A DNA stretch of 64,000 nucleotides. It comes from CAVQBP01 sp963723205 (GTDB lineage: Bacteria; Bacteroidota; Ignavibacteria; Ignavibacteriales; Ignavibacteriaceae). The position numbers and the translations under genes were made by a program. The notes below the pieces were generated by a model. That model did no database searches. It had not been told where the DNA came from and saw only the letters and a list, made by a program, of their open reading frames with translations. Below are positions 26,602-35,460 of the stretch, one piece after another. The stretch spans positions 7,447 through 71,446 of the forward strand of contig CAVRQC010000008.1 in assembly GCA_963723205.1 (NCBI GenBank). Reading direction: 5' to 3'. How positions within the stretch are numbered: the first letter of the stretch is position 1; each line of letters starts with the position of its first letter.

Positions 26602-27204
26602 TTATATCTCTTTTAATTTTTCAATACCCTGTTTGCTGTATCTCTTTAGAATCAATTTTTTAATTTTCTGCAAAGGAAAATTTGATTTATCGATAAAATA
26701 ATCTAATCCGACACCATCAAACAAAGCTCCTAATATTCTTGCTTCGATAGCAGGATTTTTCAACCCAGCCTGCTTAAGAATTTTTTCAAACTTTTTAAGT
26801 ATACCTGAATTGAATTCGTTAGATACCTTTTTCCCCTGTTCTATTATCTCGGGCTGAAGGACGAATGAAATATACAAGCGCCAAAATTCTTCATTTTCCT
26901 CAATATATTTAAATGAAAATTCTATTAAAATCTCAATTTTCTTATAAGGGTCCACGGAGGAGTCTAATATCTCTTCAAACTCCTGTCCTATTTGAAGCAT
27001 TTGTTCAAATAAAGCCTCAACCAACTTTTGCTTACTTTCAAAATAATTATAAGCTAAACCTTTAGAAATTCCGGCAGCTTTTGCAATATCACTTATAGAT
27101 GTCCCATGATAACCCTTTATTGAAAAGAGTTTTAGTGCATTTTCAAGAATTACTTTTCTTGTCTTCTCCCTCATTTCCCTGAATTGTTCTTTGGATCTTG
27201 GCAT
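26602..27204 (-). CDS. TetR/AcrR-family transcriptional repressor
   Basis: About 200 residues from the preferred start (MPRSKEQF); in-frame ATGs at 27237 and 27267 would give longer forms and no site has a strong ribosome-binding sequence. The TetR helix-turn-helix is complete (ILENALKLFSIKGYHGTSISDIAKAAGISKGLAYNYFESKQKLVEALF), followed by a helical ligand domain. It is divergent from a lipoprotein-sorting/ABC operon. A near-perfect 18-bp palindrome typical of TetR operators lies between the two genes. Repression of that operon, released by a lipophilic ligand, is the natural reading. Confidence 0.9.
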   Translation of the reverse strand: MPRSKEQFREMREKTRKVILENALKLFSIKGYHGTSISDIAKAAGISKGLAYNYFESKQKLVEALFEQMLQIGQEFEEILDSSVDPYKKIEILIEFSFKYIEENEEFWRLYISFVLQPEIIEQGKKVSNEFNSGILKKFEKILKQAGLKNPAIEARILGALFDGVGLDYFIDKSNFPLQKIKKLILKRYSKQGIEKLKEI

Positions 27205-27400
27205 GATTACATTTTTATTGATTAAATGTTCAGTCATAAATTTATTTCTTAAACTGCAATAAAGCAAGTGTTAAAGACGTTAAAAATATCCGAATATGCT
27301 TGATTATAAAATAAATTTGTGCTTTATCACTTATTTTATTTAACTATTTATATTTTTTTTGCCAATTTATTTTGACAAATAAAAAATAATTATTATTTTT

Positions 27401-27418
27401 TGACTGAACGTTTAGTCA
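27401..27418. promoter_or_regulatory. TetR-type operator palindrome
   Basis: TGACTGAACGTTTAGTCA is symmetrical at 16 of 18 positions and has the TGACTGA-like half-sites common to TetR/AcrR operators. It lies 26 bases upstream of the LolA-like ATG and about 200 upstream of the TetR start, where it would overlap the promoter or initial transcribed region. A TTTGACA at 27371 and AT-rich TATTTTTTG at 27394 could be the promoter it blocks. Confidence 0.78.
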
Positions 27419-27443
27419 TTCTTAAATATGAATAGTGAATAAA

Positions 27444-28190
27444 ATGAAAAAGTTTATAATTTCCCTTCTGATTTTGATTCCAATCGGAATTCTCTATAGT
27501 CAAACGGCAGAAGAAATAATACAGAAAGCTGAAGATGCTGTTAAAGGTGAAGAAACTGCAAATGGAACATTTAGAATGACAATCCATACGGAAGATTTCA
27601 CTCGGCAGCTTGTTATGGAATCTTGGTGGCAGGGAAATAAAAATTCTCTCATTATAACTAAGTCCCCGACAAAAGAAAAAGGAAATAAAACTCTAAAGAT
27701 TGGAAATGAAATGTGGCAGTATCTTGCCAACACAGAAACTACAATAAAGATCCCTCCGTCAATGATGCTTCAGTCATGGAATGGTTCTAATTTCACAAAT
27801 GATGACCTGGTAAGAGAATCTAATTTAGCGAAAGACTATACTCAGAAAATTATCGGAAATGAAAAAATTGACGGCAACGAAACCTGGAAAATTCAATTAA
27901 CACCCAAACCGGATGCTCCCGTTGTTTGGGGAAAGCTCTATTATTGGGTCCGTAAACAAGATTATCTTCCTGCCCTGGTTCAGTATTTTGATGAGAAAGG
28001 GAATATGGTAAGATACCTGGTATATTCAGATGTTAAAGATTTTAACGGTAGAAAACTTCCGGCAAAATGGACAATGTATGACAAAACTAAGAAAGACAAC
28101 TATACGCAAATTGAAATCCTCAGTATGGATTTTAATACAAAAATACCGGCAAGAAAATTCTCATTCCAGGAATTGGAAAGAGGAAATTAA
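27444..28190 (+). CDS. LolA-like outer membrane lipoprotein-sorting protein
   Basis: A 248-residue exported protein with signal peptide (MKKFIISLLILIPIGILYSQ). The rest matches the LolA_like family found with MacB/LolCE-type permeases: GTFRMTIHTEDFTRQLVMESWW, TKEKGNKTLKIGNEMWQYLANTETTIKIPPSMMLQSW and a C-terminal NYTQIEILSMDFNTKIP. Such proteins form a half-barrel that holds lipid chains. Start chosen at ATG 27444; a GTG nine bases earlier is open, and a four-codon ORF (27428-27442) precedes it. First gene of a plus-strand operon under the TetR palindrome. Its role is probably handing a lipid-like molecule between the ABC transporter and the outer membrane. Confidence 0.85.
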   Translation: MKKFIISLLILIPIGILYSQTAEEIIQKAEDAVKGEETANGTFRMTIHTEDFTRQLVMESWWQGNKNSLIITKSPTKEKGNKTLKIGNEMWQYLANTETTIKIPPSMMLQSWNGSNFTNDDLVRESNLAKDYTQKIIGNEKIDGNETWKIQLTPKPDAPVVWGKLYYWVRKQDYLPALVQYFDEKGNMVRYLVYSDVKDFNGRKLPAKWTMYDKTKKDNYTQIEILSMDFNTKIPARKFSFQELERGN

Positions 28191-28267
28191 TTCCAAGCAC
28201 AAGTTCATGAGAAATAATATCAGATGATTAAAAAATTATATCTTAACTAACAAATTATAAAGAATTT

Positions 28268-29491
28268 ATGTTACTTAAACTTGCCTGGCGAAATATTTGG
28301 CGAAACAAAAGACGTACTATCATTACTCTTGCTGCTATTACTTTTGCTACATTGCTTGCGATTGGTATGAGGGGAATTCAGTTGGGGACATATGCTTTAA
28401 ACTATAGAACTGTTATTGAACAGTTTACAAGTTATGTACAAATCCAGGCAAAAGGTTTTCAGGAAAACCCATCATTAAATAAAAGCTTTAGATACACTAA
28501 TAAATTAAAAGAAAAGCTTAATAGTATACCTGAAGTTCCTGCCTACACACCAAGAATTTATGCCGATGGTTTAATAAGTTATAAAGACGCTTCGCTTGGC
28601 TCGGCAATCTTTGGAATTGAACCAACAGGAGAGAAAAAAGTTACAACCTTATTAGAAAAAGTTAGAGAAGGGAAATTTTTACAATCAGATTCAAGTCAGA
28701 ATATTGTAGTCGGTGTAACTTTACTGAAAAATTTAAAGGCAAAAATTGGAGATACTGTTGTAGTTCTTGCCCAGGGTTATGATGGAAGTCTTGGAAATTT
28801 AAAATTTAAAATTATCGGCTCTCTTAAGATGGGTTCAAAAGAATTTGACGCAATGGCAGTTTTGATGGGTTTAAAAACTGCTCAATCTCTTCTTGGAATG
28901 TATAACAGGATAAATGTTATTGCTATTGGTGCGAAAGGACTTTCTGATGCACCCAATGTTCAAGCTGCCGTAAGTCAAGAAATAACTAATCCTGATTTAA
29001 GAGTTCTTTTATGGCGCCAGGTTGTTCCAGAACTAACACAATTGGTTGAATTTGATAATGTCAGCGGAATATTCTTTCTAGGTATTTTAATTGTAATTGT
29101 TGCTTTCGGTATTTTAAATACAATTTTAATGTCGATAACAGAAAGGTTTAGGGAATTTGGTGTCGAACTGGCTATCGGAATGCCCCAGTTCAATTTGGTT
29201 AAAATTGTTTACCTGGAAACATTATTAATTACTGTTTTCGGTTTAATCCTGGGAAACATTATTGGTTATGGAATTAATTTTTACATAGTCCAGCACCCTA
29301 TAATATTTGGAGGTGAATTAACTAAGATATATGAAGAATACGGATTTCTCCCCAGATTAGAATCTACGCTGAACTTTATAATATTCATTCATGTTTCCAT
29401 AGCTGTTATAGCAATTTCATTTGTATCCAGTTTATATCCTGCATATAAAGTATATAAACTGGAACCGTTAAAAGGAATAAGATACACTTGA
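28268..29491 (+). CDS. FtsX/MacB-type ABC transporter permease (first of pair)
   Basis: A 407-residue permease with one N-terminal helix after LAWRNIWRNKRRT, a large periplasmic domain (about 45-275), and three C-terminal helices (about 275-300, 325-350, 370-395). This is the LolC/LolE/MacB fold. It does not transport through a pore but uses ATP-driven movement of the periplasmic domain. The second permease (29538) shares the same N-terminus, so the two probably form a LolCE-like heterodimer with the ATPase at 30811. Confidence 0.9.
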   Translation: MLLKLAWRNIWRNKRRTIITLAAITFATLLAIGMRGIQLGTYALNYRTVIEQFTSYVQIQAKGFQENPSLNKSFRYTNKLKEKLNSIPEVPAYTPRIYADGLISYKDASLGSAIFGIEPTGEKKVTTLLEKVREGKFLQSDSSQNIVVGVTLLKNLKAKIGDTVVVLAQGYDGSLGNLKFKIIGSLKMGSKEFDAMAVLMGLKTAQSLLGMYNRINVIAIGAKGLSDAPNVQAAVSQEITNPDLRVLLWRQVVPELTQLVEFDNVSGIFFLGILIVIVAFGILNTILMSITERFREFGVELAIGMPQFNLVKIVYLETLLITVFGLILGNIIGYGINFYIVQHPIIFGGELTKIYEEYGFLPRLESTLNFIIFIHVSIAVIAISFVSSLYPAYKVYKLEPLKGIRYT

Positions 29492-29493
29492 GA

Positions 29494-29510
29494 AAGTCAA
29501 AATTCAAAAA
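29494..29510. repeat. 17-bp intergenic repeat, copy 2 (inverted)
   Basis: AAGTCAAAATTCAAAAA, exact reverse complement of 26572-26588, lies in the 46-base gap between the two permease genes. A second related unit (TCAAAAGTCAAAAT) follows at 29511-29524. Confidence 0.6.
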
Positions 29511-29537
29511 TCAAAAGTCAAAATCTAAGTAATAAAT

Positions 29538-30752
29538 ATGCTCTTAAAATTAGCATGGCGAAATATTTGGCGGAATAAACGTAAATCCTTAATTGTTCTC
29601 AGCTCAGTTGTTGTGGGAATGATAGCGATTATTTTTTATGATGGATTAGATCATGGAATGCTGCGCCAGATGCTGAATAATCAAATCAGCAACAGCGTTT
29701 CCCATATTCAAATTCACAAAAAGGGATTTGATGATAACAAAGTTATTAAAAATTATATTCCCGATAATTACCTTGTAGAAAAGGCTGTAAAACATCAGAA
29801 AGATATAAAAGCATATAGTGAGAGAGTTATTACTTTCGGATTAGCAAGCAGCGCTTCCAGTTCCTCCGGCGTATATATTTATGGTGTTTACCCGGATATG
29901 GAAGCTAAAGTATCAGATATAAAAAAATCTATTATTGAAGGAAAATTTTTTACAGGTAATAAAAGAGATATTGTTATCGGTAAACAGCTTGCTGATAAAT
30001 TAGGAATTGGTTTAGGTGATAAAGTTGTTATTATGGCGAATACTCCCAATGGAGATATAGGCTCCGACCTTTTTAGGGTCGCAGGAATTTTTCAAACTGT
30101 TAGTTCTGATTTTGATAAAACAACTATTTACATCCCAATTAAAACAGCCCAGGAAATGATTGGAATTGATAGTCACATTTACGAATATGCAATTATTTTA
30201 AATGATTACCATAATGCGGACAAAGTGAAATCGGAACTTGAATCCAAGCTGGATAACAATTATGAAGTTTTATCCTACAAAGATCTTTTGCCAATGTTGA
30301 TTTATCAGATGGATCTTTATGATCAGACTATGTGGATTTTTTATATGATTGTAGGTTTGGCATTAATCTTTGGTATTGTGAATACAATGCTGATGTCTGT
30401 ATTTGAACGCATAAATGAAATCGGTGTTTTAATGGCAATTGGTATGAAAAATAATAAAATATTTTTGATGTTTGTCCTTGAAGCTTTTATGATTGGAGTA
30501 ATCGGAACAATTCTTGGGTTAGCCTTAGGTTTACTGATTCACTGGCCTATCTCAATTAGCGGGATAAACTTCAGCATATTTTCAGATGCATTAAAATCTT
30601 TTGGAATAGGAGCAGTAATTTACCCGGTTCTTTCGGTTACAAATACAATTTTGTTGGTAATAATTATTCCGTTTATTGCTGTAGTTGGAGCACTTTACCC
30701 GGCATACAGAGCAATTAAACTGGAACCTATAAAAGCTATATATTACGTTTAA
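29538..30752 (+). CDS. FtsX/MacB-type ABC transporter permease (second of pair)
   Basis: A 404-residue paralogue of the preceding permease: same LAWRNIWRNKRK start, one N-terminal helix, periplasmic domain and three C-terminal helices. FtsX-type signatures are present (GIVNTMLMSVFERINEIGVLMAIGMKN and a C-terminal YPAYRAIKLEPIKAI). It likely pairs with the upstream permease. Duplicate permeases with a single ATPase gene match the LolC-LolE arrangement. The 46-base gap between them contains a repeat rather than a ribosome-binding site. Confidence 0.9.
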   Translation: MLLKLAWRNIWRNKRKSLIVLSSVVVGMIAIIFYDGLDHGMLRQMLNNQISNSVSHIQIHKKGFDDNKVIKNYIPDNYLVEKAVKHQKDIKAYSERVITFGLASSASSSSGVYIYGVYPDMEAKVSDIKKSIIEGKFFTGNKRDIVIGKQLADKLGIGLGDKVVIMANTPNGDIGSDLFRVAGIFQTVSSDFDKTTIYIPIKTAQEMIGIDSHIYEYAIILNDYHNADKVKSELESKLDNNYEVLSYKDLLPMLIYQMDLYDQTMWIFYMIVGLALIFGIVNTMLMSVFERINEIGVLMAIGMKNNKIFLMFVLEAFMIGVIGTILGLALGLLIHWPISISGINFSIFSDALKSFGIGAVIYPVLSVTNTILLVIIIPFIAVVGALYPAYRAIKLEPIKAIYYV

Positions 30753-30810
30753 TCTTGCAGCACAGATTATTAAAATTGCTGCAAAATTTAGAAACAAAAA
30801 TTTAAGAGAT

Positions 30811-31479
30811 ATGGAAATAATAAAAATAAAAAATTTAGAAAAAACCTATCAGGATAATGGTGTTCCGGTGCATGCTATTCGTGGTATAGATCTGGATATT
30901 TCAAAGGGCGAGTTCCTTGTAATAGCAGGCCCTTCCGGTTCCGGGAAAACTACATTATTAAACATGATAGGTGCACTTGACAAACCCACAAAAGGAAATA
31001 TCTATTTTGAGAGAGAAGATATTACAAAAAAAAGTAAAAACGAATTATCAATTTTCAGACTCCATAAGCTTGGGTTCATTTTCCAGGCGTATAATTTAAT
31101 ACCGGTACTTACTGCTTTAGAAAATATTGAATTCAGCATGATGCTACTTGGAGTACCTGAAAAAGAGAGAGAAGAAAAAGCATTAAAACTTATGGATGAA
31201 CTCGGGATTAAAGACCTGGCAAATAAACGGCCTAATGAAATGAGTGGCGGTCAGCAACAGCGTGTTGCAGTTGCAAGAGCAATTATTAATAATCCATCCA
31301 TCGTCTTAGCCGATGAACCGACTGCAAACCTTGATTCAAAAACTGCCGGGCATTTGCTCGATTTAATGCAGCAAATGAATGAAGAAAAAAATATAACTTT
31401 TATATTCTCATCGCATGATAAACAGGTAATGAACCGGGCCAAAAGGTTATTGATTTTAAAGGATGGGGTGATTGAATAA
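30811..31479 (+). CDS. LolD/MacB-type ABC ATPase
   Basis: A 222-residue ABC ATPase with Walker A GPSGSGKTT (40-48), Q-loop FQAYNLIPVLTALEN, signature MSGGQQQR, Walker B IVLADEPTANLD and the switch His in SSHD. The Q-loop and signature are of the LolD/MacB/FtsE branch, which pairs with FtsX-type permeases like the two genes upstream. It powers extraction or export of envelope-bound substrates rather than classic import. Confidence 0.94.
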   Translation: MEIIKIKNLEKTYQDNGVPVHAIRGIDLDISKGEFLVIAGPSGSGKTTLLNMIGALDKPTKGNIYFEREDITKKSKNELSIFRLHKLGFIFQAYNLIPVLTALENIEFSMMLLGVPEKEREEKALKLMDELGIKDLANKRPNEMSGGQQQRVAVARAIINNPSIVLADEPTANLDSKTAGHLLDLMQQMNEEKNITFIFSSHDKQVMNRAKRLLILKDGVIE

Positions 31480-31541
31480 CTTCTCTTTCAATATCAAAGT
31501 GCAAACAAAATTTTTTGTTCTCCATTAGACAACAATTTAAA

Positions 31542-32390
31542 ATGAAAAAGATTTTATTAGCAGGAGCTACTGGTTACCTCGGAAGTTTTATACTAAAAGA
31601 ACTTGAATTGCATGAATATAAAAACAGAATAATAGTTCGCGACAAAAAGAGGTTAATTGATTATAATAAATCGAAGACTAAGGTTATTGAAGCAGAAGTA
31701 ACAAAACCTGAAACATTAAGCAATATTTGTGATGGCATAGATACTTTGATTTCAACCATAGGAATAACCAAACAAAAAGATGGTTTAACCTATATGGATG
31801 TCGATTACAGGGCAAATTCAAATTTACTAATTGAAGCAAAAAAGAGCGAAGTAAATAAATTTATTTATGTCTCGGTTCTTAATGGAGAGAAGCTTAAGCA
31901 TTTAAAAATTTGTGAAGCCAAGGAAAAATTTGTACAAGAGTTGATTTCTTCCGGCCTTGATTATTGTATTATCAGACCAAACGGTTTCTTCTCGGATATA
32001 ACCGAATTCTATAATATGGCAAAAAAAGGAAGGATATATTTATTTGGTAACGGAGAATTAAAATCTAATCCTATTCATGGAGAAGATCTTGCAAAGTTGT
32101 GTGTAAACTGCATTAACAAGGATTGCAAAGAAATTAAAGTAGGCGGTCCAGAAACATTTACTCAGAATCAAATTGCTGAAACAGCTTTTAAAGCTTTAAA
32201 TAAAACAACTAAAATAACATACATACCCAACTGGCTTCGCAAAATTGTTTTAAAATTATTAACTGTTTTTACATCTAGTAAAATTTATGGTCCGGTTGAA
32301 TTTTTTATGACAGTGATGGCAATGGAAATGGTCGCACCGAAATCCGGCGAACATACCCTAAAAGAATATTTTGATAGCCTAATTAAATAA
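31542..32390 (+). CDS. NAD(P)-binding atypical SDR (NmrA-like)
   Basis: About 282 residues from ATG 31542 (an upstream TTG is open but has no ribosome-binding site). A Rossmann fold with GATGYLG at the N-terminus, DTLISTIG as strand 4, and FIYVSVLNGE. The catalytic YxxxK of classical SDRs is replaced by CEAKEKF, placing it among the atypical NmrA-like SDRs that may bind NAD(P) without oxidoreductase action. Embedded in the TetR/LolA/ABC operon, its role may be in making or sensing the exported molecule; that is speculative. Confidence 0.83.
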   Translation: MKKILLAGATGYLGSFILKELELHEYKNRIIVRDKKRLIDYNKSKTKVIEAEVTKPETLSNICDGIDTLISTIGITKQKDGLTYMDVDYRANSNLLIEAKKSEVNKFIYVSVLNGEKLKHLKICEAKEKFVQELISSGLDYCIIRPNGFFSDITEFYNMAKKGRIYLFGNGELKSNPIHGEDLAKLCVNCINKDCKEIKVGGPETFTQNQIAETAFKALNKTTKITYIPNWLRKIVLKLLTVFTSSKIYGPVEFFMTVMAMEMVAPKSGEHTLKEYFDSLIK

Positions 32391-32395
32391 TAGAT

Positions 32396-33547
32396 ATGTA
32401 CAAAAGACTTTTTCTGATTATTTGTTTTTTTTTCTTTTTCAAACCGTTACAGGCACAAATTAACTTTAACTTCTCCGGTTACGTCGTTGAACTCCCCGTT
32501 TACATGATAATGAAAAAATATCCTGTTTTTTTTCCTTTCCCGGTTGATAACCAGTTTTTAAATCTTAATAGACTTCGTTTAAAACCTGAAGTTGATTTAT
32601 GGGAAAACGCAAGAATTAATGTTGAATATGAAATAGATGCTTTATATTCGGAAAAGAATTTATTATTTGATCTTTCATCAGTTAGCACAAGCAGACAGCT
32701 TTTTAATTTAAAGTGGAATTTAATCAAAAAAGGAAATTATAAAGTATCTCATTATTTCGATCGTCTTTATTTCAGGCAGGATTTCAGTTGGGGTAATATT
32801 TCAATAGGCAGACAAAGAATAGCATGGGGAAGCGGAAGAATTTGGAATCCTACGGATCTCTTTAATCCTGTAAATCCGGCTAATTTCGCTAAGATTGAAA
32901 AAGATGGGGCAGACGTTGCAGCCCTTACATATTTTTTCGGAAATTTCACAGATCTTGATATTGTTTATAATCCCCGGAAGAAAATTGAGAACAGTAATGC
33001 AGGTTTCCGTTTTAGAACAAATGTAGAACAATATGATTTGGCAGTTGTTGGAGGTTATTTCGATAAAAGGATTGTTGCCGGATGGGATTTCGCAGGAAGT
33101 GTTTTTAATGCGGGTATTCGAGGTGAAGGAATTGTCTCAATGAATAAAGAAAATATAAACAACAATTTTACAAGATTCATTTTAGGAACGGACTATCAGC
33201 TAACCCCCAAGCTTTATGCTTTAATAGAATATCAATATAACGGAGAAGGAAAAGCAACTAAAGCAAATTATGAATTATTAAGATTGGTAAATGGTGAAAT
33301 TCTTAACTTAAGCCGGAATTATCTTGCATTTTCTGCTAATTATGTTTTTTCTTTCATTACTTCAGCTTCATTGATGGTAAATCAAAACTTAAATGATGGG
33401 AGCGGATTTGTTGTTATCAGTGGATTATATTCTATCTCTTCAAACTTATCTGTTACTGTAGGTGCTCAAATTACATACGGAAATGATTTTTCAGAATATT
33501 GGTATTTTCCACATTCAATTTATTCCCAGGTTGAATATTATTTCTGA
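32396..33547 (+). CDS. Outer-membrane beta-barrel protein, last gene of the TetR-controlled operon
   Basis: A 383-residue protein with a signal peptide ending in LQAQ. The remainder is alternating-pattern beta strands with many aromatic residues and a C-terminal phenylalanine (QVEYYF), the usual end of a barrel recognised by the BAM complex. It starts 5 bases after the SDR stop, so it is firmly in the operon. I do not recognise a named family. It could be the outer-membrane acceptor or exit for the ABC/LolA-like pathway. Confidence 0.75.
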   Translation: MYKRLFLIICFFFFFKPLQAQINFNFSGYVVELPVYMIMKKYPVFFPFPVDNQFLNLNRLRLKPEVDLWENARINVEYEIDALYSEKNLLFDLSSVSTSRQLFNLKWNLIKKGNYKVSHYFDRLYFRQDFSWGNISIGRQRIAWGSGRIWNPTDLFNPVNPANFAKIEKDGADVAALTYFFGNFTDLDIVYNPRKKIENSNAGFRFRTNVEQYDLAVVGGYFDKRIVAGWDFAGSVFNAGIRGEGIVSMNKENINNNFTRFILGTDYQLTPKLYALIEYQYNGEGKATKANYELLRLVNGEILNLSRNYLAFSANYVFSFITSASLMVNQNLNDGSGFVVISGLYSISSNLSVTVGAQITYGNDFSEYWYFPHSIYSQVEYYF

Positions 33548-33741
33548 CATTAAAGTTGACATAGCATAACAGATAGATAGTGGAAAAATTGTTTATTTGT
33601 TATATGCCTTACTGTTTCAGTTCCGAAGTTTAACCCTAGTGTTATAACAATCCGGCAATAAACAAAATATATTTATTACAGAAAATAATTTTCAGTTTCT
33701 CTATATTAGAGACATTAAAATTTAATTTATAGGATATTTAA

Positions 33742-35400
33742 ATGAAACTCTTAATACTATCAATAGTAACGGCTCTCATTTTAACCGGCTGTTCACAGAA
33801 TAAAGACACAAAGGAAATTAAAATGCTGAAAGAGAAAATAGCTCAATTTGCTCCGGTAGAAATTAAATATGATTCCACTTTGTTAACTGAAAGACAAAGG
33901 ATGGTTGTTAAAAAATTATTTGAAGCCTCACAAATAATAGATACAATATATCTTAACCAGGTTTATTCCAAAAACAGAGAAATTAAATTCAGTCTCGAAA
34001 ATTCATCTTCAGAAGTAGATAAATTAAAATTAAAATATTTTGATATAATGTTCGGTCCGTTCGACAGATTGGATCATAACAAACCATTTCTCGGAAAGGA
34101 GCAAAAACCAAAAGGAGCAAATTTTTATCCTGAAAACATGACTAAAGAGGAATTCAATAACTGGATTAAAGAAAATCCCCAGGATGATTCTTCTTTTACT
34201 TCCTCCTTTACTGTTATCCGCAAAGAGAATGGCAAATTAGTTGCTATTCCCTACTCTGAATTTTATAAAACTGAACTTACAAAAGCAACTTCACTATTAA
34301 AGGAAGCCGCTGAATATGCAGATAATCAATCATTAAAGAAATATTTAATGCTGATTGCAAAAGCATTTGAAACCAATAATTATTTTGAAAGTGACATGAC
34401 CTGGATGGATCTTAAAGATAACAAAATTGAAGTCATAATAGGACCATATGAAGTTTATGAAGATGAGTTATTCAACTATAAAGCGTCTTATGAGAGCTTT
34501 GTTACAATTAAGGATTCTGCTGAAAGTGAAAAGCTTCAGAAGTTTGGCACTTATTTAAAGGATATTGAAAACCATTTGCCTATCGAAGATAAATACAAAA
34601 ATACCCAGCGAGGAAATGAATCACCCATTGTCGTTGTAAATGAAGTCTATTCAGCCGGTGATACAAAAGCAGGTGTACAAACCCTTGCTTTTAACCTGCC
34701 GAATGATGAAAGGGTCAGAAAAGCCAAAGGTTCAAAAAAGGTTATGCTGAAAAATATTAGCGATGCAAAATTTGAAAATCAACTAATCCCAATATCAAAA
34801 ATAGTACTAGATTCTTCCCAGCTTCCCTATGTTACATTTAATGCTTTCTTCAGTCATGCACTAATGCATGAAATGTCTCATGGCGTTGGGCCGGGCTTTA
34901 TAACTGTCAATGGCAGAAAGACAGAAGTTAGTAAGGAATTAAAAGAAACATATTCAACTATTGAAGAATGCAAAGCAGATGTGCTGGGTATGTATAATAA
35001 TATTTTTATGATCGATAAAGGTTTATTTCCCAAAACTTTTGCTGATGAAACCTGGGCTACTTTTTTGGTAGGAATTTTCCGTTCGGTCAGGTTTGGAATT
35101 ACAGAAGCACATGGAAGCGGAAATGCAATCATATATAATTACCTTCTGGAAAAGGGCAGTTATGAATATAATCCGGGAACTGACAAAGTAAAAGTCAACT
35201 TTGATAAAATTTATGGATCAGTAAAAGAATTAGCACATATTCTTTTAACTATTGAAGCTACCGGAAATTATAATGGTGCAAAACAATTAATAAAGAAATA
35301 TGCACTAATATCTCCGTCGATGAAATCACTAATAGATAAACTATCCGGTATCCCGGTGGATATTAAGCCTGTATTCCAAATTGAAGAAGAAATGAAATAG
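33742..35400 (+). CDS. M49-like zinc metallopeptidase lipoprotein with HEMSH motif
   Basis: A 552-residue lipoprotein (lipobox LTGC, Cys 17). The zinc site is HEMSH (H376, E377, H380) with a downstream EECKAD (E408-D413), the order and spacing of dipeptidyl peptidase III (M49). Classical M49 enzymes have HEXXGH, one residue longer; here the spacing is HEXXH. DPP III cleaves dipeptides from N-termini of short peptides, and this lipid-anchored relative would act in the envelope. Apparently monocistronic, 194 bases after the ABC operon. Confidence 0.8.
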   Translation: MKLLILSIVTALILTGCSQNKDTKEIKMLKEKIAQFAPVEIKYDSTLLTERQRMVVKKLFEASQIIDTIYLNQVYSKNREIKFSLENSSSEVDKLKLKYFDIMFGPFDRLDHNKPFLGKEQKPKGANFYPENMTKEEFNNWIKENPQDDSSFTSSFTVIRKENGKLVAIPYSEFYKTELTKATSLLKEAAEYADNQSLKKYLMLIAKAFETNNYFESDMTWMDLKDNKIEVIIGPYEVYEDELFNYKASYESFVTIKDSAESEKLQKFGTYLKDIENHLPIEDKYKNTQRGNESPIVVVNEVYSAGDTKAGVQTLAFNLPNDERVRKAKGSKKVMLKNISDAKFENQLIPISKIVLDSSQLPYVTFNAFFSHALMHEMSHGVGPGFITVNGRKTEVSKELKETYSTIEECKADVLGMYNNIFMIDKGLFPKTFADETWATFLVGIFRSVRFGITEAHGSGNAIIYNYLLEKGSYEYNPGTDKVKVNFDKIYGSVKELAHILLTIEATGNYNGAKQLIKKYALISPSMKSLIDKLSGIPVDIKPVFQIEEEMK

Positions 35401-35460
35401 ATAGTTTTTATATTGAAATAAAAACCAGAGCAGCTCTAAATATTATTATATTAAAATATT

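Noticed and set aside
27435..27437. GTG 27435 as start of the LolA-like protein
   Set aside because: ATG 27444 directly opens a normal signal peptide; the GTG adds three residues with no better ribosome-binding site.
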